Assembly: GCA_036381595.1 (NCBI GenBank)
Contig: DASVCN010000023.1
Location: 1 to 64,000, forward strand
Length of the DNA: 64,000 bases
From: Trueperaceae bacterium
GTDB lineage: Bacteria > Deinococcota > Deinococci > Deinococcales > Trueperaceae
Direction: 5' to 3'
The notes under the pieces are model-generated. The model was not told the DNA's origin. It did no database searches and saw nothing but the letters and a program-made list of their open reading frames with translations. A program made the position numbers and the translations under genes. Below are positions 16,366-25,370 of the stretch, in pieces (positions within the stretch are counted from its first letter, which is position 1; each line of letters opens with the position of its first letter).

Positions 16366-16717
16366 CTAAAGCTCGTAGCTGAAGGCAAGGGCGTTCCCCG
16401 AGCCGTCGACACAATCTGCCGAACCGGACACCGTCCGTCTGCATAGGCGTACACGGCGACAACGTAAACGGAAGGATCGCTCAGAACGACATCGTCTCTA
16501 CTGCAGGTGTATGCGCCGGGCTGATGTGTCAAGACCGTATTCGCCGGAGCCGGGTCAGTTGACGCCACATCGTCTACCTTGAGTCTGAACTCGCCGTCCG
16601 CCTCGATTTTGCCGAACGCGATCGACTTCATGGCAGAGGCTGGGTTCGAAATCGGGAACTCGGTAGATGTGGTGTCGTTGGTCCAGCTGCCCGTTGAACC
16701 GAAAATGCATGCCCGGA
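16366..16717 (-). pseudogene. Truncated, frameshifted remnant of a secreted protein gene
   Basis: Read on the minus strand from about 16717, the frame gives a beta-rich, Ser/Thr/Gly-containing sequence (FGSTGSWTNDTTSTEF, then KSIAFGKIEADGEFRL, GAYTCSRDDVVLSDPSVYVV). No start codon precedes it: a stop lies directly upstream, so the N terminus is missing. Near 16435 the sensible reading jumps frame to a short ending DGSGNALAFSYEL and a stop at 16366. The original looks like an extracytoplasmic protein; identity unknown. It marks the edge of the lower-GC glycan island. Confidence 0.5.
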
Positions 16718-16811
16718 GCTAGAATACGAAAGTAACGTACGGGCTGCCTTAATGCCCGATTTCTTCACGGCCGAAGCCGTAAGCGGCCATCGCGCTGGTT
16801 CGAACCATGGG

Positions 16812-19800
16812 TCAGTAGGCCCCCTTGCGGCGCAGAACTACACCGATTGTGCGTATCAGGATGATTATGTCGAGCCAGACAGACCAGTTGCGTACGTAGA
16901 AACTGTCCAGCTCGACCCGCTGTCCGTACCCCGTATCACTGCGACCACTGACTTGCCAGTGCCCTGTCATGCCCGGCCTAACCATCTGATACAGGTCGAA
17001 TGTCCGTTCGTACTTGATTGCCTCTGAGTCGACGATGGGTCGAGGGCCAACCAGGCTCATCTGTCCTAGGACGACGTTGATGAGCTGCGGTAGTTCATCG
17101 AGGCTGGTGCTCCGCAAGAAGACTCCGACTCGCGTTATCCGAGGGTCCCGGAGCAGTTTCTGGTTGGATTGCCACTCGCTTCGAAGCTCGGGGTGCTTGT
17201 CGAGCCAATCCGATAGCGCCGCGTCGGCGTTTGCGACCATGCTCCTGAACTTCCAGATCCGGAACGGTCTGCCGTTCCTACCGATTCGTCGCTGGTTGTA
17301 AAGAACTGGGCCAGGCGAATCGAGACGTATTGCCAGAGAAAGAGCCAGTAGAAGCGGGCTCAGCGCTGCAAGGAGAGCGATGGAGGCGACGATGTCTATC
17401 GAGCGCTTAACCACGCGATTGAGGGGAACGGCCAGTTCGTTCCGCACCTCCAGGGCTAACAGGTTGTCAAGGGAACCAGCCTGGACACCCAAGACAGGGA
17501 GGCCCTGCAGGTCGGGGATGAACTGGACTTTCTTGAACGATCGCCTGCCGTCTGCTGCTCCGATCTCTTTAATGTCGGGAGGAGTTCTGCCTAGCGCGGA
17601 GATCGCTCTGCTTACGCCATTGGCCGCACCCCAGGCAGCCGCCTTCGATATAGCCCCAAGCACAGGCACCCCGTCGATGGACGTGCCGACCTTGTCCGGA
17701 TCGTCGTCGAAAACGGAAACAGGTTTGAGACCGTCCAGAGGGTATGCGTTGAGCGCCTTTACTACTCGACTACCGGTGGCGCCGCCTCCCAAGACGACTA
17801 CCGGCTCACCCCACATGTCGCCCAGATGGAGGAGTCTCTTGCATGCGGCTCGACCTACGGGTAGAGCAACAATAACCAGCGCCCCCATGAGGTAGAGCTG
17901 AGGCCGTGGAAAAGCCAGTGCGTCGGGGAAGGTGTAGGCGCCAACCGCGAGTAGTATCCATGCCCAGAAGGCCACGCTGACTTGCTTCCGCAGTTCTTCT
18001 GGCGCTGTCGTTCCGTAACCGGGATAAAGACCCTCTCGCCAGGAAAGGATCGGCCAGAGAAGCAAGGCATAGAGTGAGATCGAAGGTAACCCGGTCCAGC
18101 TGGTGTTCAGATCGTGGGAGCCGAAGCCCGAGTTCATCCAGAAGGCAAGAAGTAGAGCAGCAAACGCCATGAGCAGATCGGTCGTGGCTAGACTGAGCCT
18201 TACGATTGCCTGTCTTGCGACTGCTTCTCGCTGGGCCGGAACTCCTCGCCTGGTTCCAGCTCGCCATCCCGCAACAGATGCAAGGGGGTAGAGGACACCG
18301 CCATAGAGAAGCGTGTAATCGAACATGTTTGCTACCAGCACGGCCGCAATTACTACTAGCAAGCCGAAATCGAGTCGTTTGACGGCGGCGGACAGCAGGG
18401 CCAGTACGTAGATCATCAGCCCTACAAGGCCAACGACTCCTCTTTCGAAGAGCGTCTGCAGCAGAAGGTTGTGCGTATGGACCGGCACGACCAGCAACTG
18501 GCTCTGGTCACGCCACACGTGCCTGAAATAGTCCTCGAAGCTGTATGTCCCCCATCCCAGGAGCGGCTTGTCGGCGATGCCCTCGGCGGCCGCCTGCCAG
18601 TAGGGGATTCGGGCTGTGCTCAGCCCCAGCCCTTGAGTCGCCGGACCCGGCATGTACGCGGTGGGCTCTACGCCCTCTTCCAGCTGAAATCCGGCGAACT
18701 GTGCGGGTTCTCCTAAGGCTTGCCTCTGATCGGGAGCCAAACCAGCCCACCAATAGAGAGTCTCGTCACCGGAGTACTCGAAGGAAATCCAGACCCGCCG
18801 CCATTCACCCCAGCTATCAGCGATACCTGACCCCAAGATGGCACCTGGCCCGGTAACACTTGTGACCCAGGAGCCGCCCGATAGTGCGCCCTCTACAATC
18901 AGAACGCCTGCTCCGCCGATGTCCTCGCCCCAACCGTGGAAACCGGGTCGGGCACCGCCTTTCGGTGCGCGAATCCAGCCGCTCAATGTGTATGGCGTGC
19001 GCGGTTCGATGGGAACTACCTGCTGCAGCCTGCGCCACCCTTCTGGCTCTGTCTTCCACACTTCGAAGACGCTGTACTCGATGCCGTCAATGGTTGCACT
19101 GCCTTCGCTTCTCTCTGCGCCCTGTTCGAACCACCAGGCTCCGCCCGGAATCTCTGTTCCTTGAAGCATGTTTCGATTCTCGCTGGCGGGGGTGATGTCG
19201 AGGAGGAAGCCGAAGTGACCCCAACCGAGTAGTGACCCCAACCCTGCTGTTACGACCAACATGAGCGCGAACACGATCCACTCGGCAACACGGCGCCTGA
19301 TGTCGAAGGCTGGGGTAAGCAGAAGGAAGCCGAGCGTCATCACCACCCAGGCGATCGCCGCTTCGCGGCTGCCCGAGATAAGGATCGCGGTTGCGGAAAG
19401 CCCAAGGCTCACTAGCCTGAGGCGCCGCTCCGGCGTCAGGAGAGCAATTGCCCCTCCCAGCACCAGCACGGTATGGGCGTAAAGGGCAGGGGAACCGTCC
19501 CAAATCACTGTTTGCCAAAGGCGGCCGAGCCGGTTCAGGTCCACTATCTGAAGCGAACCGAGCAGAACGATAAGTGCGAGTCCTGCCAGCAGCCCCCTGG
19601 CCAGCAGATGACCATTAAGGCCGCGGTATTGGAGTTCGCCCAGTCGAGCGAACGCTCGATAGAGCAACCAGGCGGCAACTAGTTGGAGTAGGCTCAGCAG
19701 AGCGGCAGGCGCGCCACTGTGTAGCAACAGCGGCAGTGAGAAGAGGACCGCCCCCGACAGACCGATAATGTCCCTCCGCTCCGGCCTCCAACGGACTGAG

Positions 19801-19898
19801 AGGAAGAAGATTACCGCGATGAAGGGTGCTATCGCGGGGAGGAGTGAAAACCCCACACCAACGAGGAACGAAGCACCCCTTTGGATCGAAAGCGTCAT
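16812..19898 (-). CDS. O-antigen ligase fused to a WbaP-like polyprenyl phosphoglycosyltransferase
   Basis: 1028-residue membrane protein joining two normally separate enzymes. Residues about 1-545: O-antigen ligase/polymerase part with many helices and the family HTHNLLLQTLFERG motif (474-487). Between helices, residues about 245-420, sits an extracytoplasmic jelly-roll, ending in FQLEEGVEPTAYMPG, a signature of carbohydrate-binding beta-sandwiches. Residues about 556-690: further helices; 699-800: Rossmann domain (VVVLGGGATGS); 826-1028: sugar transferase domain with SPGPVLYNQRRIGRNG, KFRSM, the catalytic Asp-Glu pair in SLDELPQL (D934/E935) and MSLVGPRP. The second half would load a sugar-1-phosphate on undecaprenyl phosphate; the first would polymerise or ligate glycan outside. 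Confidence 0.9.
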   Translation of the reverse strand: MTLSIQRGASFLVGVGFSLLPAIAPFIAVIFFLSVRWRPERRDIIGLSGAVLFSLPLLLHSGAPAALLSLLQLVAAWLLYRAFARLGELQYRGLNGHLLARGLLAGLALIVLLGSLQIVDLNRLGRLWQTVIWDGSPALYAHTVLVLGGAIALLTPERRLRLVSLGLSATAILISGSREAAIAWVVMTLGFLLLTPAFDIRRRVAEWIVFALMLVVTAGLGSLLGWGHFGFLLDITPASENRNMLQGTEIPGGAWWFEQGAERSEGSATIDGIEYSVFEVWKTEPEGWRRLQQVVPIEPRTPYTLSGWIRAPKGGARPGFHGWGEDIGGAGVLIVEGALSGGSWVTSVTGPGAILGSGIADSWGEWRRVWISFEYSGDETLYWWAGLAPDQRQALGEPAQFAGFQLEEGVEPTAYMPGPATQGLGLSTARIPYWQAAAEGIADKPLLGWGTYSFEDYFRHVWRDQSQLLVVPVHTHNLLLQTLFERGVVGLVGLMIYVLALLSAAVKRLDFGLLVVIAAVLVANMFDYTLLYGGVLYPLASVAGWRAGTRRGVPAQREAVARQAIVRLSLATTDLLMAFAALLLAFWMNSGFGSHDLNTSWTGLPSISLYALLLWPILSWREGLYPGYGTTAPEELRKQVSVAFWAWILLAVGAYTFPDALAFPRPQLYLMGALVIVALPVGRAACKRLLHLGDMWGEPVVVLGGGATGSRVVKALNAYPLDGLKPVSVFDDDPDKVGTSIDGVPVLGAISKAAAWGAANGVSRAISALGRTPPDIKEIGAADGRRSFKKVQFIPDLQGLPVLGVQAGSLDNLLALEVRNELAVPLNRVVKRSIDIVASIALLAALSPLLLALSLAIRLDSPGPVLYNQRRIGRNGRPFRIWKFRSMVANADAALSDWLDKHPELRSEWQSNQKLLRDPRITRVGVFLRSTSLDELPQLINVVLGQMSLVGPRPIVDSEAIKYERTFDLYQMVRPGMTGHWQVSGRSDTGYGQRVELDSFYVRNWSVWLDIIILIRTIGVVLRRKGAY

Positions 19899-19932
19899 AC
19901 TGCCTACTGGCTTACCACCACAGCAACAGATT

Positions 19933-19938
19933 GTATAG
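19933..19938 (-). promoter_or_regulatory. -10-like box before the fusion gene
   Basis: On the minus strand the divergent gap holds GCTATACAAT; the -10 TATACA or TACAAT lies about 30 bases before the ATG of the fusion gene. No good -35 at the expected distance. Confidence 0.3.
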
Positions 19939-20033
19939 CGGAAAATGCTCTAGTGGCCCATGCTCGCTGGCAGCGGAGATGTGTAATCGTCTCCCACGAA
20001 TCAGTTGCCAGGAGTGATAGTATCCGAGCGTTA

Positions 20034-21179
20034 ATGGCGCGCCTCCCCCCAAGGTCGCGGATCCTGAGGCGGCTAGACTTTTCCCTTACCCGTGAAGTTG
20101 TTTCTCCGCTCGTAGGCGCCGTTCTCCTACTGAGCATGCTGAGCCTCATAAACGGCGTCCTTCCGTCGATGAAGTGGCTCGACGATCCGCCCCTCCTGCG
20201 ATTCGCTAGTTGGTTGGCCCTACAGCTGCCGCTGTATATCGTACAGGTGCTTCCGGTAAGTGTCTTTCTGGCTACCCTGTTCGTCTTGGGCCGGCTTGTC
20301 AGTTCGGGCGAACTGCGGGCGTGGCTCGCCGGCGGCGTCTCACCCGCCAGGCTCGCCGCTCCTTTCGTAGCGGTATCAGCCGTGGCGGCTCTCATTGCCT
20401 TGGGCATCAACCAATTTGTACTGCCTGTGAGCAGTCCACGCCAGGCGGCCCTCTGGTGGCAGATGACGGAGGGAAACAGCGGACTGTGGCGCTTGGAGGG
20501 GATGGAGCTTCCGGTAGGGAAGTATCGGCTTTCGTTCAGCGATTCGGATACCAGGACAGACCTGCTCTACGGCGTGCGCCTCACTTCCTGGCGAGATGGC
20601 GGTCTCGAGGTCTTCATCGCAGAGCGTGCCGTGTACGAGGGGCACGAGATGTCCCTCTTCCAGGTCGACCACGTGTCTTTAAGTCTTGAAAGCTTGGAGT
20701 CTGGTGAAGTGGAAGAATCGTCGGTCCTTCTGGACGAGCTCATTAGAGTAAGCGAGGCTTCCGATGTCGCGATGGTAAGACTGCCGCGAACGAAGTCGCA
20801 GCTGATTACTCAGTACAGCGGCGGTAGTTACGACAGCGGTAGATCGATTTTGAGGTTGGCTGAGTATGCCGGCAATCCCAATATTCCCCTTCTCGCACGA
20901 TATGAGGCTAAAGTCCTGATGCACCGAAAGCTCGTCGAGGTAGTAGCGAATGTCGCGCTCTTGCTGCTGGCGCTGCCACTCACGATGACGTTCGTCAGTT
21001 CCCGGACGGTCGCCTTGGGCCTTGCACTGATTGCCACCCTTGCTTGGTACCTGCTCTTGAGCATCGGCATCTCTTTGGCGCTGAGCGGGGTTATCCCAGC
21101 TTGGCTAGGGGCTTGGGGCGGAATAATCGTGGTAATAGTGCTCGGCCTAGCGTTGAATATGAGGCTGAGGTTCCGCTGA
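20034..21179 (+). CDS. LptF/LptG-like (YjgP/YjgQ) permease
   Basis: 381-residue permease. It has N-terminal helices (VSPLVGAVLLLSML; LALQLPLYIVQVLPVSVFLATLF), the GELRAWLAGGVSPARL cytoplasmic loop typical of LptF/LptG, a soluble beta-rich periplasmic domain (about residues 135-275) and C-terminal helices with LPLTMTF. LptF/G with LptB moves lipopolysaccharide out of the inner membrane. Here a single copy sits among O-antigen ligases, so it may serve a surface glycolipid. The ATG at 20034 matches the family start; AGGAG is 19 bases upstream, too far. The 3' end overlaps the next minus-strand gene by 33 bases. Confidence 0.82.
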   Translation: MARLPPRSRILRRLDFSLTREVVSPLVGAVLLLSMLSLINGVLPSMKWLDDPPLLRFASWLALQLPLYIVQVLPVSVFLATLFVLGRLVSSGELRAWLAGGVSPARLAAPFVAVSAVAALIALGINQFVLPVSSPRQAALWWQMTEGNSGLWRLEGMELPVGKYRLSFSDSDTRTDLLYGVRLTSWRDGGLEVFIAERAVYEGHEMSLFQVDHVSLSLESLESGEVEESSVLLDELIRVSEASDVAMVRLPRTKSQLITQYSGGSYDSGRSILRLAEYAGNPNIPLLARYEAKVLMHRKLVEVVANVALLLLALPLTMTFVSSRTVALGLALIATLAWYLLLSIGISLALSGVIPAWLGAWGGIIVVIVLGLALNMRLRFR

Positions 21180-23042
21180 CCCCCGCATCAGGTTGAGGCC
21201 AAGGATGACCAGGAACAGTATCCACCAGGAGAAGAAGCTGTAGTCGAGGGTGTTCAGGATGAACACGGGAAGCAAGAAGGCGATTCCGTGCCAGCGGCCC
21301 CAGTTCCAACCCAGGATAAGCAGACCCCCGGTGAGCCAGAGCGAGGCCAGGAGTCCTGCTACGCCGAGTTCAGAAGCGTGGGTCAACCAAAGATTGTGCG
21401 CGTTCGGTATGGCATCCGGTAGGTTCCTTGGGTAGGCGCTGGCGAAGTAATCGCTGAACTCTTCTCCTCCGAAACCGACTCCGGTTAGCGGGTGCGCCAG
21501 AAAACCTTTCCATGCCGTCCGCCAGATTTGAACACGGGTCAGCCCGGGGCTTTCGAGAACGGACTCGACGAGTTGTGGCGCGAAAACGACTGCTCCAGCG
21601 AAGCCAAGTAGATAGAGCACGGGAATAGCGATAAGAAGGATGCGCTTCGGTGATGCGCCCTTCACTTTCAGAACGAGCAGCAGCGGCAAACCCACCAAGC
21701 CGGCGACCAGAGCTGTCGCACTTTGGGTCGACGCCACCCCGCCCATTGCGATGACTGCAATCAGTAGACCAAGCCGGATCGACGGTGTCAGTGAGACTAG
21801 AGTAAGCGCAACAAGAAGAAGGACATGCCCGGCTAGGTTCGGGTAGGAGAACCAGAGACTACGACGAGTAATCGACTGGACCGGTTCGATCGACGATCCG
21901 TCACCGGGAACCAGCTCGACGTTGCGCATCTGGAGCTCAACACCTTCCTGAAGCCCAAGACTCGCTCGGAGTCTGAGGGGACCATCGGCGGAATCCGGCA
22001 ACTCAGGAACGTCGATCACATAGGCCCTCCAGTCCGTGGTCAAGGAGAGCGGTTGGCGGGCGCTCGTTGGCTCCCCTGCCCAACTGAGGGTAAGCGCAGC
22101 TCCGCTGCCTATCGGGGGGCCCAAGTCGAGCCACTCGCCTGACTCGGCAAGCACTTCCAGGTGGGCTTCAGAGATCTCGATCGTGCTCCCGTCGAAATTG
22201 TTGAGGATGAGCCTGATGAGAGTATCGGTAGCAGCAGCAGGCGCCGTCCAGGAATGTTGATAGGTTCTCCACTTGTTGCCTACCTCTACCCGAAGAGGCC
22301 CAGCAGATCCTCCCGGTCCCCATGCCTGTATCCATATTCCCCCACGTACAGGCTCATCTAGTGAACTCCTCATGGTCACTGTGGCCCGAAACGTTCTGCC
22401 TCCTACTCGATCGTCCAGAGGGTATGTTCTCATCAAGTAGGGATCGCCGCGAGACGGGAACGAGGCTCTGGTCACCTCGCCTGGGTGGGACAGATCGATT
22501 GCAGCGGTCGATCTGTCCCAATAGTTACTGGAGGGGGACGTAAGCCTGCGAGCATCGAACGAGAGGGATTCGGTGCCCGTAGCATTCTCGACTCGCCATG
22601 CGCGCTGGCCGCCCGGTGACTGCAATTTCCCCGTAGTCAACTGCTCTATCGTCTTGCTCAAACTGGAAAAGGTTGAAGGTTGCCATGTGTAGGCGCCCAG
22701 GTAGTGCTCCAATGCCAGCAAGGAGAGTAGCAGCACGAGCGCGACCAGAAGAGCGTTGAACGTGACTTTCCGGTTCGGCTGATATGCCCAGGTCGCCAAA
22801 ATTGTGACCGGTAGTAGACCGGCTACGAAGGGGTAGACGGCCGAATGCGTACCGATCAGCGCGGCTAGGAGCAAAAGGCTGAAGTAGCCTCCCCAAGTTA
22901 CGCCCCAGGACCTCGATGGTGCTTCGTTGCGGGAGATGATCGCACTTAGCGACGTCAGGACCAATCCCACGGATGCGAGCAGCGCGGTCGTCAATACTCC
23001 GGCAAACTGCCAGGTATCAGCTTCGCGGGGGCGTTTGTTCAT
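21147..23042 (-). CDS. O-antigen ligase family protein with large beta-sandwich insertion
   Basis: 631-residue membrane protein. Helices occupy about residues 13-115 and 404-620; the conserved ligase histidine region NAHNLWLTHASELGV is at 547-561. Residues about 140-390 are a soluble beta-rich insertion that looks like two sandwich domains (YPLDDRVGGRTFRATVTMRS; WRAYVIDVPELPDSADGPL), presumably on the outer face. It is the last gene of a long minus-strand operon and could join polymerised glycan to its acceptor, or polymerise it. The start ATG is 15 bases after the preceding glycosyltransferase stop. Confidence 0.85.
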   Translation of the reverse strand: MNKRPREADTWQFAGVLTTALLASVGLVLTSLSAIISRNEAPSRSWGVTWGGYFSLLLLAALIGTHSAVYPFVAGLLPVTILATWAYQPNRKVTFNALLVALVLLLSLLALEHYLGAYTWQPSTFSSLSKTIEQLTTGKLQSPGGQRAWRVENATGTESLSFDARRLTSPSSNYWDRSTAAIDLSHPGEVTRASFPSRGDPYLMRTYPLDDRVGGRTFRATVTMRSSLDEPVRGGIWIQAWGPGGSAGPLRVEVGNKWRTYQHSWTAPAAATDTLIRLILNNFDGSTIEISEAHLEVLAESGEWLDLGPPIGSGAALTLSWAGEPTSARQPLSLTTDWRAYVIDVPELPDSADGPLRLRASLGLQEGVELQMRNVELVPGDGSSIEPVQSITRRSLWFSYPNLAGHVLLLVALTLVSLTPSIRLGLLIAVIAMGGVASTQSATALVAGLVGLPLLLVLKVKGASPKRILLIAIPVLYLLGFAGAVVFAPQLVESVLESPGLTRVQIWRTAWKGFLAHPLTGVGFGGEEFSDYFASAYPRNLPDAIPNAHNLWLTHASELGVAGLLASLWLTGGLLILGWNWGRWHGIAFLLPVFILNTLDYSFFSWWILFLVILGLNLMRGSAEPQPHIQR

Positions 23043-23057
23043 GATGTCGCTCTTCGC

Positions 23058-24221
23058 TCAGCTCGCGGACGAAGCTTGCGGTTTGGAGTACGTGCCCGTC
23101 TGCCGCTGGACCCTCCAGCACTCATCCACAAATGCCTCGAACTCTTCGCGGAAGCGCTTCTCGCTGAATCGGAGCGCACTCTGCCGAATTCGAGACGGGC
23201 TGAAACTTGCTTCGTTCATCTCGAATTGCTCTACTGCCCGCTGCAAGGACGCGCTCGTTTGCTCTTCGAAGAAGACCCCGGTTGGGAGGGGCGAGTCCAG
23301 TCCTTGGACGGTTTCGAGCGCGCCTCCACGTGCAAATGCGATGACTGGAGTACCGCACGCTTGGGCCTCGACGGGAACGATCCCGAAGTCCTCTTCCGCC
23401 GCGAAGACGAAGGCTCGCGCCTTGCCCATTAGCTCGCGCAGCTGATCGAACTGCAGGTGGCCCAGAAGTTCCACGTTATCGTTGGCCATCTGAGCTAGCT
23501 TTTGATGCTCGGGGCCCTCCCCAACAATGATGAGCTTGCGGTCGGGCATTCCGGCGAAGGCTTCGATGATTAGGTCGATCCGCTTATACGTAACAAGCCT
23601 CGACGCCGTCAGGTAGAAGTCATCCTTATCGAGTTCCAGCGGGAATGAGTCCACGTTTACGGGCGGGTAAATGACCGCGGCGTCTCGCCGATACGTCTTT
23701 CGGATCCGTCGTCGAATGAACTCGGAGTTCGCGACGAAGTAGTCCACGCCGTTCGAACTCCGCACATCCCACATGCGCAGCCGGTGCAGCATGTAGCGTG
23801 TAAGCCAGCTCATAGGACCACTTTCAAGCCGTGCCTGGTTGAGGTACTGATGTTGAAGGTCCCAGACGTACCTCATAGGCGAGTGGACGTACGAGATGTG
23901 AAGTTGATCGGGGCCAGTGATAACTCCCTTAGCCACGGCATGCGAGCTGGAGATGACCAGGTCGTAGCCTGAAAGGTCGAGTTGCTCAATGGCCAAGGGC
24001 ATCAGTGGAAGGTATCGACGGAACTGTTTGCGTGCCCGGGGAAGCCGCTGAATGAACGATGTAGTAACGGGCTTGTTAGCGATGAACTGCCTCTCGTCGG
24101 GCTCGAGAAAGTCGACAACGGCAAAAACGTCTGCCTCAGGATAGAGCGTGACGAGCTGCTCGAGAACCCGTTCCGATCCGGCGTAGTTGACGAGCCACTC
24201 GTGAATCAGTGCAACGCGCAT
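23058..24221 (-). CDS. Glycosyltransferase family 4
   Basis: 387-residue GT-B retaining glycosyltransferase. N-terminal acceptor domain begins MRVALIHEWLVNYAGSE; C-terminal nucleotide-sugar domain has LIIVGEGPEHQKL and the E-x7-E type motif VPVEAQACGTPVIAFARGG. HSPMRYVWDLQHQYL places it with mannosyltransferase-like enzymes acting on lipid-linked glycans. GAGGA lies nine bases before the ATG. Part of the Wzx-to-ligase operon. Confidence 0.88.
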   Translation of the reverse strand: MRVALIHEWLVNYAGSERVLEQLVTLYPEADVFAVVDFLEPDERQFIANKPVTTSFIQRLPRARKQFRRYLPLMPLAIEQLDLSGYDLVISSSHAVAKGVITGPDQLHISYVHSPMRYVWDLQHQYLNQARLESGPMSWLTRYMLHRLRMWDVRSSNGVDYFVANSEFIRRRIRKTYRRDAAVIYPPVNVDSFPLELDKDDFYLTASRLVTYKRIDLIIEAFAGMPDRKLIIVGEGPEHQKLAQMANDNVELLGHLQFDQLRELMGKARAFVFAAEEDFGIVPVEAQACGTPVIAFARGGALETVQGLDSPLPTGVFFEEQTSASLQRAVEQFEMNEASFSPSRIRQSALRFSEKRFREEFEAFVDECWRVQRQTGTYSKPQASSAS

Positions 24222-24287
24222 TTCAGCGATTCCTCATAGTACTTGTATCTGCATACAGAGCGAGCGTATACCGGTCGACCTGTACCC

Positions 24288-25370
24288 CTAGGCGACGAGT
24301 CGGTCGAGTACTTCCATTGTCGCCGCAGCCGTATTCGTCCAGCTGAAGTCATTTGCCCGTTGCCTTCCTCTCTTGACCATCTCCGCCTTTAGCTGCGGGT
24401 CTTTCAAGAGGGTGAGAATGGCTCGCGCGATGTCGTCAGGGCTTCGAGGATCGAAGTAGGTAGCAGCGTCGCCGCAGACCTCAGGGAGCGAGGCCACGTT
24501 CGACACGATGGCCGGGGTGCAGCAAGCCATCGCTTCGAGTGGAGACAGGCCGAATCCCTCGTAAAGGGAGGGGTGAACCAGGGCATCGGCGTGCGTGAAG
24601 TACGCCTTGAGTTGCTCATCTGTCACGAAATCGGTGAAAAGGATTCGGTCGCCGAGCGCCCTCGCCGCTCCAGCCACAAACGAATCGGCGGTCAAGAAGC
24701 CCTCTCGCTTGCCAACCAGAACGAGGTCATGGGGGATCGAGCCTACGAGCGAGCGGAAGGCCGTAAGGAGGCTGATCAGGTTCTTGTGAGGTTTGACGTT
24801 ACCTACATAGAGAAGGTACGGGCGCGCATGGGGTTTCAAGTTCGCGCCTTCAGCTCGAAGCCAGAGAGGATCCGCACCCAGGTAGATGACCTGGATCTTT
24901 TCCGGATGGACAGGCGTGAGCCTGAGCAGTTCTCGACGAGTGAAGTGGGAAACTGTGAGTATCGCTTGCGAACGGGACGCTAATGAACGGAACATCGCAG
25001 CCGCGTATGCACGGCGGTGGTAGCCTGGTACGAATTGGGGCATGGCCAAATGGAAGGCGTCGTGAACGGTTGTTAACAGCTTCGTTCCGACGCCCAATGG
25101 AACGTTGAAATGCGGTGCCCAGTAGAGGCGTGATCCTCGTGGTACTACAAGTGGAGCCAAAACCTGCTCTGAAATCGAGTAAACAGGGGCAGTGAATTCT
25201 CTGATCTCGACGTTGTCACTCCCTGCCCAGTTGAACGCTGACAGCTCACCAGGATCCCCAAGGAGGATGAAGCGGCGTTGCGGCCGCGCGGCGACTATCC
25301 TTGGCAGAAGCTGTTTGAGGTAGACGCCGATACCGGAGGCGTTCACCATTCGGGCGTCGATGACGATCAT
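24288..25370 (-). CDS. Glycosyltransferase family 4
   Basis: 360-residue GT4 enzyme, similar in layout to mannosyl- and rhamnosyltransferases (WbaZ/MtfB-like). Glycine-rich N terminus with [12 protein letters not shown], central [13 protein letters not shown] and C-terminal [28 protein letters not shown]. Cytosolic face of the membrane. Its ATG overlaps the stop of the upstream Wzy gene by four bases. Linkage formed cannot be read from sequence. Confidence 0.88.
   Translation of the reverse strand: MIVIDARMVNASGIGVYLKQLLPRIVAARPQRRFILLGDPGELSAFNWAGSDNVEIREFTAPVYSISEQVLAPLVVPRGSRLYWAPHFNVPLGVGTKLLTTVHDAFHLAMPQFVPGYHRRAYAAAMFRSLASRSQAILTVSHFTRRELLRLTPVHPEKIQVIYLGADPLWLRAEGANLKPHARPYLLYVGNVKPHKNLISLLTAFRSLVGSIPHDLVLVGKREGFLTADSFVAGAARALGDRILFTDFVTDEQLKAYFTHADALVHPSLYEGFGLSPLEAMACCTPAIVSNVASLPEVCGDAATYFDPRSPDDIARAILTLLKDPQLKAEMVKRGRQRANDFSWTNTAAATMEVLDRLVA

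Noticed and set aside
16790-16815. GGTTCGAACC, resembling a tRNA T-loop
   Set aside because: No acceptor stem, D-arm or anticodon arm can be built around it.
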